From assembly GCA_036924085.1 (NCBI GenBank), contig JAVGWX010000011.1, forward strand, positions 23,563,239-23,627,238: DNA of 64,000 bases. The letters are read 5' to 3'. Both the position numbers and the translations under genes were made by a program. Shown piece by piece: positions 22,061 to 32,811 of the stretch. A model generated the notes under the pieces. The model was not told where the DNA came from. It was given only the letters and a program-made list of their open reading frames with translations, and made no database searches. The stretch's first letter is position 1, and the number at the start of each line of letters is the position of its first letter. The stretch comes from Ariolimax columbianus (lineage: Eukaryota; Mollusca; Gastropoda; Stylommatophora; Arionidae).

Positions 22061-22625
22061 AAGAAGGATAAACATACTGTATTGCAAGAAAAACTCTTTG
22101 AAACAAAGCCACATACATTTCTAATAGAAAGCGTAACTAACTCTTTTTCCAGAGAAATGAAAGAGGAAAAGTAAGAAGTATGATGATGAAAATTATGAAG
22201 GAAGAACAAGAAAACGAGAAAAGGAGACATGAAGCAGAAGAATAAGAAAATGGAGGAATAAGTAGAAGGAAAGAGAGAAGAAAAAATATAGGCGCAGAAG
22301 GAGAAGAGAGAACAAGAAGGTAGAAAAGGAAAGTAGAGTTGAATGCAGGAAAGATAGGAAATACAAAAGAAGGTAGTAAAGAGATGAAGGAGAACGTCAG
22401 AAATTGAGAATAATAAGAAGATTACAAAGAGGAGTAGAAAAAAAAAGAGAAGAAATAGAAGAAAAAGAAGGAGAACAACAAGAAGAAATAACAGAAGAAA
22501 AAGAAAGTAAGAAAGAGAAGAAAAAGAAGAAAAAAAGAGGAAGAAGAAGCAGAAGAAGAAGAAGAAAAAGAAATAAAAGATAACACGAAGAGAAGAAAAA
22601 ATAACTCGAAAGAAGAATATGAATA
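22061..22625. repeat. Polypurine (GAA/GGA-rich) tract
   Basis: Over 400 bp (densest 22,150-22,620) are almost entirely A and G on the plus strand. It starts right after the L-D (GAA)n tail, so tail expansion and decay is a likely origin. A 268-residue minus-strand frame over it (rich in F, L and S) is an artefact of the pyrimidine strand. Confidence 0.85.
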
Positions 22626-23210
22626 AAAACCAGAGATAAGAATCTGTTGGCCAGGTATTCAACACTAACATAGGTAGATTCATTTGTATCCAGAATCTAT
22701 TTGACGCGCTTGCTCGCTGTTTCTGCATCCATAATTTCTCCAGAGCAAACGATGGTGCGTTTCTCAGAAAGTCGTTCACCTGTGTCGTTCCGTCCCATTT
22801 CGCAGAATCCTAATGAGCTTAGGCGTCTTTCTTTTCCCCTTCATGTCTACGCTTTCCCATCTTTTAATAACGTTTTAACATTTCATAATCCTATTATCAT
22901 TGTACCTGCAATTTCTATGTTCTATTTTTGTGCAATTAATACGCGGATCAGGACAAAAAACGTACTCAATCTACTTTGAGCTGTCCCGTCATTGAAGCCA
23001 CTTCAGTCCTCTTAAATAGAGTAAGTGCATTACGTTTAGCGCGCTCGGGATTTCTTCGTATTGAAATGGATATACAGAACGATCGTCATGGCATGTTAAC
23101 ATTGTGCAGCTATAATAAACCTGTCAGCGAATTGAAGAAATGCAGGGAAAGAAACTTCTTTCCCTATTAGCTGACTAATGGAGCTGTGAAATGTAGTTGT
23201 CACATGTGCT
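22626..23210. other. Unassigned sequence
   Basis: No recognised domain in either strand. Confidence 0.45.
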
Positions 23211-23214
23211 GAAA

Positions 23215-23570
23215 GTCTTAGTCTTAGTTTTAATTGACCTGTACTTCCACAGGGACGTACGCTCCTGTGCTGGTCCCATCTCTAATGGGAGCTGGATGTA
23301 GCCAGGAGTAGGATTTCTGCTTAGCAGATAAGGCTTGAGCAGCTTATTACTCCACTATAGACTGTGGTTAACTGATCTGCGAGTCAATCTAAATAGACCG
23401 AAACAATAGAGCAAAGTAGACATACATGCTGCTCTTAACAAACCACACAATCATGACCGGTATTACGTCATGTCAGACAGTTAGTCGCCTCTTACGACAT
23501 GCTCTCTGTGGGGCAGTGGTGCTATTCCTGTCTTTGTCATACACAAATACCCCGGCAGACTACTCGTCAA
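23215..23570 (-). mobile_element. Dispersed repeat G
   Basis: Shared, inverted, with 33,345-33,660. Common blocks are GAATAGCACCACTGC, AGAGCATGTCGTAAGAGGCG (AAAGCATGTCGTAATAGGC in the other copy) and GCAGCTTATTACTCC. No coding potential and no terminal repeats seen. Class unknown. Confidence 0.7.
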
Positions 23571-23610
23571 TTGCTAATTAAATAATGGTTTAATTATCGA
23601 TTCGTTTTAT

Positions 23611-24306
23611 ACTAGGCGTGTTCAAATGAAACCGGACCAAACTGCAACAACTCAACATACGTAACATGCGCATGATGACGTCACTTCTGATAGGAACAGC
23701 ACATACAAACCGTCAAGTTTGAAAAATTTCAATATACTTTGACTAATAGTTTCCTCAGCAGACCGTTGAAAACATGGCTAGTGTGATACGGAATCCGTCT
23801 AGAGTTGATCAACGAACGGTGAAGGATGTCGACCAGTTGACATTCATCGTAGAATGCAGACAGTGTATGGCGGCGGTCCATCCGAATTGCTGCACCAATT
23901 TTGGCATGACACCGTCTGACGTAACAATATACGCCTGACCTGGTCTCGGAAGATCTTGCATTAACTCCCGTTCTTCTTTAAACTTCGTTGTCCAGTTCTT
24001 AACTGTTGTCTTCGACACACTTTTGTCACCATACACTGCCTGCATTCATCGATGAATGTCAACTGGTCGACATCCTTGAGTTGTTAGAAACCGAAAGACC
24101 GCTCGCTGATCAATTCTATAGGGATTCCGTATCACAACTGCCAAGTTTTCAACGGTCTTCTGAGGAAACCATGAGCCAAAGGATAATGATTTTTGCAAAA
24201 TTGACGGTTGGTATGTGCTGTTTACACCAGAAGTGACGTCATCACGCACATCGCACGTATGTTCCCTTGTTGCAGTGTGGTCCGGTTTCTTTAAAATACG
24301 CCTCGT
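23611..24306 (-). mobile_element. Mariner-derived foldback element
   Basis: About 696 bp made of two long inverted arms, 23,611-23,870 and 24,029-24,306, around a 158-bp spacer. The arms share AAACCGGACCA(A/C)ACTGCAAC, TGATGACGTCACTTCTG, TTTCCTCAG(C/A)AGACCGTTGA and GATGTCGACCAGTTGACATT. Each arm therefore holds the mariner end, the 5' untranslated region and the start of the transposase. The left arm has a 20-bp deletion relative to the right. TA dinucleotides lie at both edges. It cannot encode a whole transposase. Confidence 0.88.
23881..24150 (-). pseudogene. Mariner transposase N-terminus (truncated)
   Basis: The right arm and spacer encode the N-terminal helix-turn-helix of a mariner/SETMAR-type transposase: IDQRAVFRFLTTQGCRPVDI, then MQAVYGDKSVSKTTVKNWT and TKFKEERELMQDLPRPGQA. 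This domain binds the inverted terminal repeats. The second HTH and the DDD catalytic domain are missing. The frame runs into the inverted left arm after the linker. A stop separates PVDIHR from MQAVYGD. Confidence 0.82.
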
Positions 24307-24340
24307 GTGTAGGAAATGCAAAGGTGTCACATTTGTTTAG

Positions 24341-25127
24341 AACTTCTCGCCCAACTCAGTCTGTCTGAAAGAAACTCGTTCTCTTGGCAAAACTCCAGCC
24401 TTCGCCACAGTCGTACTCAGGCATTCCTGGATATCTTGGTGCCATCGTCTTCTTGGTCTACCCCTGCCTCTTTTACCTGGCACCATACCTTCCATCACCG
24501 TTCTCTCAAGACCGTTGTGTCTCTTGATGGGACCAAAGTATTTACATTTTCTGGTCAAAATGGATTTTGTTGTTGTTGTTTTTTTTGGTTTTTTTTTGCG
24601 TTCGCCTTATTTTCTCAAATCCCCAAGACGGTGTGCGTTGCACTGTGGTTTTTATTTTGCGTTTGCATCCGACTTCAGCAAGCATTTTATGAAAGGGTCT
24701 GCTTCCTCCTGCATTTTCTAAGGGTGTGCTTCCCCGGGTAACGGCCGGTGGTGTGATGGGGATCGAACCCAGCACCTTCGGTTTTGTGAGCCGTGCCACT
24801 TGACCACTAGGCCACGCCGTCCCCTAAAATGGAATTGATAATGTCTACATTTGTCTTTTTCCCTGTCCAGGGTATTCTGAAGAACTATCTGTAACATTTT
24901 GACTCGAAGAATTCGATCTTTTTTGTCTAGAAGTTCTAGTAACAGTCCATGATTCGCAGCCATAAGCTGCCAAAGGAAAGCAAACTCTCAAGACTTTTAC
25001 TTGTGTCGTTTTGTTGATGCTTTGGCATAATTTCTTCAGCATGTTCAGTCTCTGGAATGCCATGGCTAATCTTCTTCTGATTTCCGTCGAGCAGTCGCCA
25101 TTCCATAAAGGACATGCTACATGATGA
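24341..25127 (-). mobile_element. LINE L-B insertion with 5' inversion, 14-bp TSD
   Basis: Flanked by perfect 14-bp repeats TCACATTTGTTTAG (24,327-24,340 and 25,128-25,141). Most of it is minus-strand L-B: IRRRLAMAFQRLNMLKKLC, LRVCFPLAAYGCESWTVT, then after a SINE-A insertion KYFGPIKRHNGLERTVMEGM and GKRGRGRPRRRWHQDIQECL. The last ~25 bp (25,103-25,127) are plus-strand L-B 3' end (TAAAGGACATGCTACATGATG). Inverted 5' part plus sense 3' end between one TSD is the signature of twin priming. Confidence 0.85.
24565..24825 (-). mobile_element. SINE-A inserted in L-B, 8-bp TSD
   Basis: Same SINE as at 8,134. It has a tRNA-like head at the right (CCTAGTGGTCAAGTGGC; box B GGTTCGATCCC) and a tail rich in AAC on the minus strand. 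The flank AAAATGGA is duplicated (24,557-24,564 and 24,826-24,833). The uninterrupted L-B site is visible at 62,490-62,520 (ATCAATTCCATTTTGGC). Confidence 0.9.
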
Positions 25128-25254
25128 TCACATTTGTTTAGGGTACCAAATATAAGAGCTTGGCTTTGTTCTGGATATTCCTAATTGAGGAAATTGTTCG
25201 AGTAAACAAGGCACTGATTCTGGAATGTAGTTTTTTATGTGTTTGATTGAAGAG

Positions 25255-25570
25255 CAGTAAAGATGGCGCTATAACTAGCTGCGGGTCTACATTAATCTTC
25301 TATTTTAGTCCATTTTAGATGCCACCAGACCACGAATTTTCCGGAATCGTGTTGTTGTTTTCCATTTGGACTGGTTAATTTGTTCGTTTTATGTGTTTTC
25401 TTCAGTCCGATTATCCTGGAATGGACATCGGCTATATGAATAGCACTACGCTTAAACATGTGTCATATTTCACGGTCTAGTTCACACGGCTGGACTTCAC
25501 GAGAATGGCGCCCTTCCCCCTAGCTGAAGACAGTGTCAGCTTTGTTGTATGAAATTTAGACACAATTATA
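25255..25570 (+). mobile_element. Dispersed repeat H
   Basis: Shared with 41,240-41,800 and 59,400-59,675 in inverse orientation. Blocks are AAGATGGCGC, GCTGCGGGTCTAC, TCCTGGAATGGACATCGGC, ACGGTCTAGTTCACACGGC and GAAATTTAGACACAA. No coding frame and no obvious terminal inverted repeats. Confidence 0.72.
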
Positions 25571-25894
25571 ATGAACTGCCACTTGGAGAGAGATGGGCTC
25601 CGTCAGGTGTGTAGCGGCCCAAAACTCAACGTTGTTGTATGGCGTGAGCTGGTACAACAAACTGCAATAACGGCGCCTCAATGACCTTCTAGGTTATGGG
25701 GCTGATGATGTTTAAAGATTTGCCTTTCCGGATTCTACTTGCAAAAGGCACATTATTTTCCTCCCCAGACAGTAGTACTTTGGGCTTTACAAGTAAATAC
25801 TGACCAGCGTTTATCTGTTTGTAATGTGGCCGTATTGGCCAGTGTTTGATTACCTTTGTGTTTGTGTGTAATGTGTTCTACTATGACAGTTTTT
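25571..25894. other. Unassigned sequence
   Basis: Nothing recognised. Confidence 0.45.
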
Positions 25895-26380
25895 CAGTAC
25901 TCCATAATGAGTAAGTCTACTCTTTTGTGGGCCCTGAAAAAGATGTTTAGTGGCGAGTTGCAGTAGCTTTCATCACATTCAAACCATGCTGATGAAGGTG
26001 GACGGGGTCCGCCAGACGGTTGGGCAATACTTGGCTTCATATGCGTCTCGCTCACTACTACGGGAATCACGTCGATCCCTAACATCCCGTTAGCCAGGAT
26101 GCCATGAAAACATCCACTTTCCAGAGAGGGTTACGAGGAAGCCGAGGTGAAGGTCTTGGTCAGTATATTTTTTCAGACCCTGACTAACATGTCTAAACAG
26201 TATATTTTTCCAAACCCTGACTAACATGTCTGACCAGTATATTTTTCCAGACCCTGACTAACATGTCTGACCAGTATATTTTTCCTGACCCTGACTAACA
26301 TGTCTTACCAGTATATTTTTCCAGACCCTGACTAATATGTCTGATCAGTATATTTTTCCTGATCAGATGTTAGTCTTCCT
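25895..26380 (-). mobile_element. R6 copy with about five head units
   Basis: Body blocks AGTAAGTCTACTCTTTTGTG, AAAAAGATGTTTAGTGGCGA, TGCTGATGAAGGTGGAC and GGGAATCACGTCGATCC. Then about five tandem ~37-bp units of CAGTATATTTTTCCAGACCC plus TGACTAACATGTCTGAC at 26,160-26,375. The (GTT)n end is lost. Confidence 0.85.
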
Positions 26381-26439
26381 CCCTTTGAAGTACAGTAGTT
26401 TTGCCAATCTTTTCTGTAGGGGGAGAAGTGGTTCTGCCA

Positions 26440-26545
26440 AGACCGCAATATGTCCAGTCATACTGGACACTAAGTGATTTCGAACTCGTAATGTTGGGAT
26501 TGCAAACCAAGCTTGCACTCGATTCACACTCCTGCACCACACATC
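26440..26545 (-). mobile_element. tRNA-like SINE-F fragment
   Basis: ATTTCGAACTCGTAATGTTGGG and GATTGCAAACCAAGCT match the inverse of 38,200-38,290 (GCTTGGTTTTCAATCCCAAC, TAGTTCGAATCTAG). The box B-like sequence marks it as the tRNA-like head of a SINE. Confidence 0.5.
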
Positions 26546-27370
26546 TCCCCTGGACTATTAGTTGGCACAGAACAGTTTATATGCGCCTTGGCATAATTCC
26601 TAGGCGCCATGTAGATCTGCCGCCGGGGATTCCTCGTGCCATGAGGTAATTGGCTACTCCAGGACAAAACAAGACGACACGTACGTTACGATACATTTAT
26701 TTCTAAATTGTCATGAACGGTATAACAGACATGCGTGACTGGTTGATTTAGCAGGGTTAACAATATGAGGATCGCCGAGTCGTTCCCAATTTTGTTGGCC
26801 AGGATGCAATACTTTCTTACTTCCCCTGTCTTGAACTCCACGGCTTATCTCCCTGTGCCTTGCCAGCACGTCAGACATCTTGTTTCCAATGTTCAGCCAC
26901 GTGAATTGCTTTATCATTTCCCCTCAACATTCCATCCAAATTTCATGTTTTCATTACGTTTGGGCAGATCATCAGGTGCTTTGAATCTTGTGTTGTTCGG
27001 CACCTGGTACCCAAACATACAATGCCTTGGATCGTTTACCCGTCTCTCTCTTGTTCAATTTCTGATGCGCCATTTCTTCGTCTCTCAAGTGGTTCTCCAG
27101 CCTATGGGGGTACATTTAAAAAAATAGATTTGACGATTGCATTATTTTTCGAAACTTGTGAGGCGTATACAGAGAGAAACCCGTGTCGGGTGTTGATGAT
27201 CGGAGAACATCTGGATGGGCTCGCCATGTTTTGTCATTCATTTATGGATGATATTATTTCTAGCATGTAACTTCAGTTATGTTTCCTAAGGCAGTGTATG
27301 CAGCGCGGTCCAACCTTACATAAGTTTTTAGTAACCTCACTGTGTTCCAGCTGTTGTTCTTACCATTTGA
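26546..27370. other. Unassigned sequence with short decayed frames
   Basis: Overlapping short frames on both strands (up to 120 residues at 26,765-27,127) show no domain I recognise and look decayed. It could be an unrecognised transposon remnant. Confidence 0.4.
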
Positions 27371-27374
27371 TCCG

Positions 27375-27626
27375 TAGTTTTCTTTGTGTTTCTTTGTGTT
27401 TCTTTGTGTTTCTTTGCGCATCTTTGGGTGTTGCTGGAGTTTGGTTTTATGAGGTTTTGTGGTAATGTCCACACGCCCGGTTTCCATGAGCTATGAGGTT
27501 TTGTGGTAATGTCCACAGGCCCGGTTTCCATGAGCTATGAGGTTTTGTGGTAATGTCCACAGGCCCGGTTTCCATGAGCTATGAGGTTTTGTGGTAATGT
27601 CCACACGCCCGGTTTCCATGAGCTCT
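27375..27626. repeat. 10-bp and 44-bp tandem repeats
   Basis: Four units of TTTCTTTGTG at 27,375-27,415. Then about four units of 44 bp (GAGGTTTTGTGGTAATGTCC plus ACAGGCCCGGTTTCCATGAG) at 27,446-27,626. Confidence 0.9.
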
Positions 27627-27794
27627 GTAGGCGTTGTGTTGATCAATATGTTTCACCACTTCCTGACGATCGTCTTCGACTTCCAAAAAACAAGATGAAA
27701 TGTGAGCATACACCAAGAAAGACACAGAAAACATCTTTTAAAATATGAAGATCATTTTGTTTATTGCTTATAGAAGGCGAACATTGCCCACTAT

Positions 27795-28456
27795 CAAATT
27801 TCACCGATTTTGAATCACACTAGAATGCTTCTTCCAACTAAGATAAGGCTGATAAATACACTATTTATTCCTACATTGTGTTACAAATGTCAATCTTGGT
27901 CCTTACTAGCAACTCACACGAGTAAGATCCAGAGCTATGAGATGAACTGTGGGAAGAGTGCAGCCGAAAAGACAATCCGTAGCCGAACACTACGCTGAGG
28001 CAGACAGTGGAGACAACCCCAGTTAGTGCCTACATTGACTCTAAAAAATTCAAGTCGTTCGGTCATTTAGTCAGAATGCATTCTGACCAGCTTGCATCAA
28101 GAGCATATCATATACAAGTATCCGGTCCACGAGCAAGAGGCAGACCACGACGTCGATGGATCGAGAGTGTCCCTGGCACTCTCAGGAAGTTACCTAGCGA
28201 CAGCACGAGCCTCCTACTTGGCAATAGCAAGCAGTCTACTCATCCCGTCTCTCTGTGACGCCGTATAGCAAGAGCAGTAGAGCATCCCACCTCTCTGTGA
28301 CGCCGTATAGCAAGAGCAGTAGGACATCCCACCTCTATGCGACGCCGTATAGCCAGACCAGTAGGACATCCCACCTCTATGTGACGCTGTATAGCAAGAT
28401 TAGTAGGACATTCCACTTCTCTGTGACGCGGTATAGCAAGAGCAGTAGGACAAAAG
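27795..28456 (+). mobile_element. LINE L-C 3' fragment with expanded end
   Basis: Two plus-strand frames give LPTKIRLINTLFIPTLCYKC, QSWSLLATHTSKIQSYEM, KSFGHLVRMHSDQLASRAYH and GPRARGRPRRRWIES. This is the post-RT region of an RTE-like LINE. The minus-strand copy at 36.9-37.4 kb has matching blocks. The 3' end passes into a 42-bp tandem array. No RT core. Confidence 0.82.
28235..28456. repeat. 42-bp tandem array at the L-C 3' end
   Basis: About five units with TCTCTGTGACGCCGTATAGC and AAGAGCAGTAGGACATCCCA. The first unit grows out of the L-C coding/3' boundary (AAGCAGTCTACTCATCCCGT). Being a multiple of three, it creates an 81-residue repetitive frame with no meaning. Confidence 0.9.
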
Positions 28457-29205
28457 AAGAAGATTTATCTGTACATCTTCTATGCGACCCTGTTTACTGA
28501 CGGCAGTCCCAAATATGTGTATGTTATTTCTATTACTGGTTTAAAATAATGTGAAGTGCTCTGATGCAGACGTCTTAGTTTGGAGATACGCGCTCAAACA
28601 CCAGTAAGGTATATGTGTTTTTATTTTTCTGTTTTTGTTATCTCCTTCAGAAGTATTTTCTGAACTACACATGTTTCATCACCTGCGTTATATTTTCAGT
28701 TTTTTTATCCGGTGGTTCCTGATTTTCCAACTCAATGAACGCTTCTTACTTTTCTACAAATTTGCCTAACTCTGGATTTTCGATTTGAAAAGTACCTTTG
28801 TTAGCATGTTATTCGAGGATCCTTCAAAATTTCAAATATTCACATATCGTGTTAAATGGATGTAGCAAGTCCTTTGCAACACGTCGCTACTTACAACCGC
28901 CAACCTATTTGACTGTTACAAGTTTCTTAGCCTGCGGTCAGGACGGTAAGTTGCCATTACTGACCGTACGTGGAAGCGTGATCGCACCAAGTAAAATAAC
29001 TCGTGTCTGCTAATCTGGACACGGGTGTAATTCGAATTGGGCGCTTTGGAGTTATGAAGAAGAAGAGCAATGGGTAATTCCAGCCGTTCATCCGTATCAG
29101 CACCATTGTATGAAGTTTCCGATCCGTTGATGCAGGAAAGAAGGTCGTGCTAGGTCCAGGTAACTCATGGAATAGTTATGGGAAGAGTAGTCTAAGAGTA
29201 GTCCC
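28457..29205. other. Unassigned sequence
   Basis: Short frames only, with no domain or repeat seen. Confidence 0.45.
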
Positions 29206-29209
29206 GTGG

Positions 29210-29508
29210 CTATCCATATTCCCTTAGCCACACCTTCCCATGTCTATCCCTTTTCTCTTAGCCATACTTTTCCACTGATATCCCTTTTCTCTTAGCCAGA
29301 CCTTCCCACTTATATCCATTTTCTCTTAGCCAGACCTTCCCATGTCTATCCATTTTCTCTCAGTCAGACCTTTGCATGTCTATCCCTTTTGTCTTAGCCA
29401 GATCTTCCCACTGATATCCATTTCCTCTTAGCTAGACCTTCCCACTGATATCCATTTTCTCTTAGCCAAACCTTCCCATGACTATCCATTTTCTCTTAGC
29501 CAGACAAC
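29210..29508. repeat. 34-bp tandem array, degenerate
   Basis: Eight to nine units of TATCCATTTTCTCTTAGCCA plus GACCTTCCCACTGA with many point changes. Confidence 0.88.
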
Positions 29509-29569
29509 AAAACCGCAGCCTGTTTCCATGACCATCACTTGGAGACGGAAAAGGATCTTGATCAGCTCT

Positions 29570-29650
29570 ACTTCCCTGGCCCTGATGCAAGCAGCCAGCC
29601 TGGCCCTGATGCAAACAGCCAGCCTGGCCCTGATGCAAGCAGCCAGCAAC
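29570..29650. repeat. 24-bp tandem repeat, three units
   Basis: CCTGGCCCTGATGCAAGCAG plus CCAG, three copies with one A/G change. Confidence 0.9.
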
Positions 29651-29849
29651 GACTCGCTGACTGGTGTCAGCTTCTTCGCTGCATTTCAATGCACATCTCT
29701 TGATTACTCTTAGCCCCTTTACCATTCAGATTGAACTACCTGGTTCACAAACTACTTTTGCCATGTGACCTCTCTGTTCGGTATGAGACATACGGGAACA
29801 AATCCCGCCATGAATTTATAGAATGTGCGCGAAGAGAGGGGAATAACGT

Positions 29850-31312
29850 CTGGTCAGGGAAAGTGCACTGATCAGCCTTTGTTAGTCAGGGTCAGGGGAA
29901 ATCTACTTGCCAAGACCTTAGTTAGTCAGGGTCAGGGGAGATATACTTGCCAAGACCTTTGTTAGTCAGGGTCGGGGAAATATACTTGCCAAGACCTAAG
30001 TTAGTCAGCGTCAGGGGAGATATACTTGCCAAGACCTTTGTTAGTCAGGGTCAGTGGAGATATACTTGAAAAGACCTTTGTTAGTCAGGGTCAGAAGAAA
30101 TATACTTGCCAAGACCTTAGTTAGTCAGGGTCAGGGGAGGTATACTTGCCAAGACCTTTGTTAGTCAGGGTTAGTGGCGATATACTTGCCAAGACCTTTG
30201 TTAGTCAGGGTCAGGGGAAATATACTTGCCAAGACCTTTGTTAGTCAGGGTTAGGGGAAATATTCTTGCCAAGACCTTTGTTAGTCAGGGTCAGGGGAAA
30301 TATACTTGCCAAGACCTTTGTTAGTCAGGGTCAAGGGAGATATACTTGCCAAGACCTTTGTTAGTCAGGGTCAGTGGAGATATACTTGCCAAGACCTTTG
30401 TTAGTCAGGGTCAGGGGAAATATACTTGCCAAGACCTTTGTTAGTCAGGGTTAGGAGAAATATACTTGCCAAGACCTTTGTTAGTCAGGGTCAGGGGAAA
30501 TATACTTGCCAAGACCTTTGTAAGTCAGGGTTAGGGAAAATATACTTGCCAAGACCTTTGTTAGTCAGGGTTAGAGAAAATATACTTGCCAAGACCTTTG
30601 TTTTAGTCAGGGTCAGGGGAAATATACTTGCCAAGACCTTTGTTAGTCAGCGTTAGGGGAAATATACTTGCCAAGACCTTTGTTAGTCAGGGTTAGGGGA
30701 AATATACTTGCCAAGTCCTTTGTTAGTCAGGGTCAGGGGAAATATACTTGCCAAGACCTTTGTTAGTCAGGGTCAGGGGAGATATACTTGCCAAGACCTT
30801 TGTTAGTCAGGGTCAGGGGAGATATACTTGCCAAGACATTTGTTAGTCAGGGTCAGGGGAGATATACTTGCCAATACCTTTGTTAGTCAGGGTCAGGGGA
30901 GATATACTTGCCAAGTGCTTTGTTAGTCAGGGTCAGGGGAGATATACTTGCCAAGACATTTGTTAGTCAGGGTCAGGGGAGATATACTTGCCAAGACCTT
31001 TGTTAGTCAGGGTCAGGGGAGATATACTTGCCAAGACATTTGTTAGTCAGGGTCAGGGGAGATATACTTGTCAAGACATGTGTTAGTCCGGGTCAGGGGA
31101 GATATACTTACCAAGACCTTTGTTAGTCAGGGTCGGGGAGATATAATTGCCAAGACCTTTGTTAGTCAGGGTCGGGGAGATATACTTGCCAAGACCTTTG
31201 TTAGTCAGAGTCGTGGAGATATACTTGCCAAGACCTTTGTTAGTCAAGGTCGGGGAGATATACTTGCCAAGACCTTTGTTAGTCAGGGTCGGGGAGATAT
31301 ACTTGCCAAGAC
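29850..31312. repeat. 40-bp tandem array (R6 head monomers)
   Basis: About 36 units of TTAGTCAGGGTCAGGGGAAA plus TATACTTGCCAAGACCTTTG, with A/G variants. The last ~5 units are 39 bp (GTCGGGGAGATA). The unit is the inverse of the CAGTATATTTT...CCTGACTAACATGTC segment found at the ends of other R6 copies. Confidence 0.95.
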
Positions 31313-31640
31313 CCCCAACTCTCTAGAAACGGGCTGTTTTCGTGACAGTTCGTCTAACGAGGTATAATCGACATGATCCTCGTAGTAGGTACGGTACAAC
31401 ACACATGAATCTAATCATTGCACGAACAACAAACTGGGTGAGCCCGGTCTACTTTCATCAGCGTACTCAGGATATGAGGAAAGATGTTGCAATTCGCCAC
31501 CTAACTCCTTTGTCAAGGTCTTACAAATGAGTTTGCTTACTCATCGTAGGCATTCAACAACAGCAGCAACAACAACAACAACAACAACAGCAACAACAAC
31601 AACAACAACAGCAACAACAACAACAACAGCAACAAGATGG
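29850..31640 (+). mobile_element. R6 copy with ~36 tandem head units
   Basis: R6 in sense orientation. It has an expanded head array (29,850-31,312), then the body (CTCTAGAAACGGGCTGTTTT, CGTCTAACGAGGTATAATCG, ACATGATCCTCGTAGTAGG, ATCAGCGTACTCAGGAT) and a tail of (AAC)n/(CAG)n at 31,557-31,635. All plus-strand repetitive frames here are artefacts of the 40-bp unit. Confidence 0.87.
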
Positions 31641-32120
31641 TTGTATACAAACACATTCTTCTGCCATGCCTCACTCACTGTCTCAATTACGCTTCAACTA
31701 ATCCCTATGATGTATCTCTCCCTCCGTCTGTCTACGTCTTCCTCCGTGATCATGTCTTTCTTTCCACATTCCTATTCTCTATTAACACATTCCACACGTC
31801 ATCTCTCCTGTGGCCGAAGAATACAAAAACTGACATATCTGACAGAGCCTCTCTAGTGTGAAATTATAAATTGAAATTCAAATATTTTCCGAGCATTTCA
31901 CTAGCATCAAACTTAATATTTATTTCCAACATCATCATCATCTTCATTATTATCCTGATCATTGTTATCGCAAACATTATCGTCACTACCATCGTGTGCC
32001 ATTTACACGTGTCTGCTTAATGATCAAGCTTCTAGTTCTCTCAATTGTTCTAACGTCATCTTTTTCAGTTAGTCTTGTGCAGGCCGGTTTTGTTCAATTC
32101 CTTCTCTACTCCGCCTCTAC
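31641..32120. other. Unassigned sequence
   Basis: Nothing recognised apart from short ATC/ATT-rich runs near 31,930. Confidence 0.45.
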
Positions 32121-32121
32121 T

Positions 32122-32810
32122 TCTCTTTTTCGGGAGAGCAGACTAACATCTGGTCAGCGTAACTTACTGATAAGACATGTTAGGGTCAGGCAAAATATAC
32201 TGACTAAGACACCCACCTAACTTCCACGCAGTTCTCCATGGAAACAAACTGTTTTATGACTGACTTTCTAACGAAGTAGAGAATCGACGTGATCCCCATT
32301 GTAGCGAGCAACTCACAGATAAAGAAAAACGCAGAGCAATCGCCTGATGGATCACGGCCCGTTTTTATCAGCACGCTCGGGATGTAGGGACAGCTATTGC
32401 ACGTCACCACTGAACCTCCTTCTCAGGGCGCACAAAAAAGTAAACTCACTCATTATGGGCATTCAACAATAACAACAATAACATATAATAACAACAATAA
32501 CATATAATAACATATAATAACAATAACATATAATAACATATAATAACAACAATAACATATAATAACATATAATAACAACAATAACATATAATAACATATA
32601 ATAACAACAATAACATATAATAACATATAATAACAACAATAACATATAATAACATATAATAACAATAACATATATAACATATAATAACAACAATAACATA
32701 TAATAACATATAATAACAACAATAACATATAATAACATATAATAACAATAACATATAATAACATATAATAACAAATAATAACATATAATAACATATAATA
32801 ACATATTCCT
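32122..32810 (+). mobile_element. R6 copy with long AT-rich tail
   Basis: One to two head units (AACATCTGGTCAGCGTAAC, ACATGTTAGGGTCAGGCAAA, ATATACTGACTAAGAC), then body blocks GAATCGACGTGATCCCCATT and ATCAGCACGCTCGGGATG. The tail is about 340 bp of AACATATAATAAC/AACAACAAT microsatellite (32,465-32,805). Three overlapping minus-strand frames rich in Y, L and C are artefacts of that tail. Confidence 0.85.
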
Positions 32811-32811
32811 C

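Noticed and set aside
21973..22779. 268-residue F/L/S-rich frame resembling a membrane protein
   Set aside because: Antisense of a polypurine tract, with no consistent transmembrane spacing or homology.
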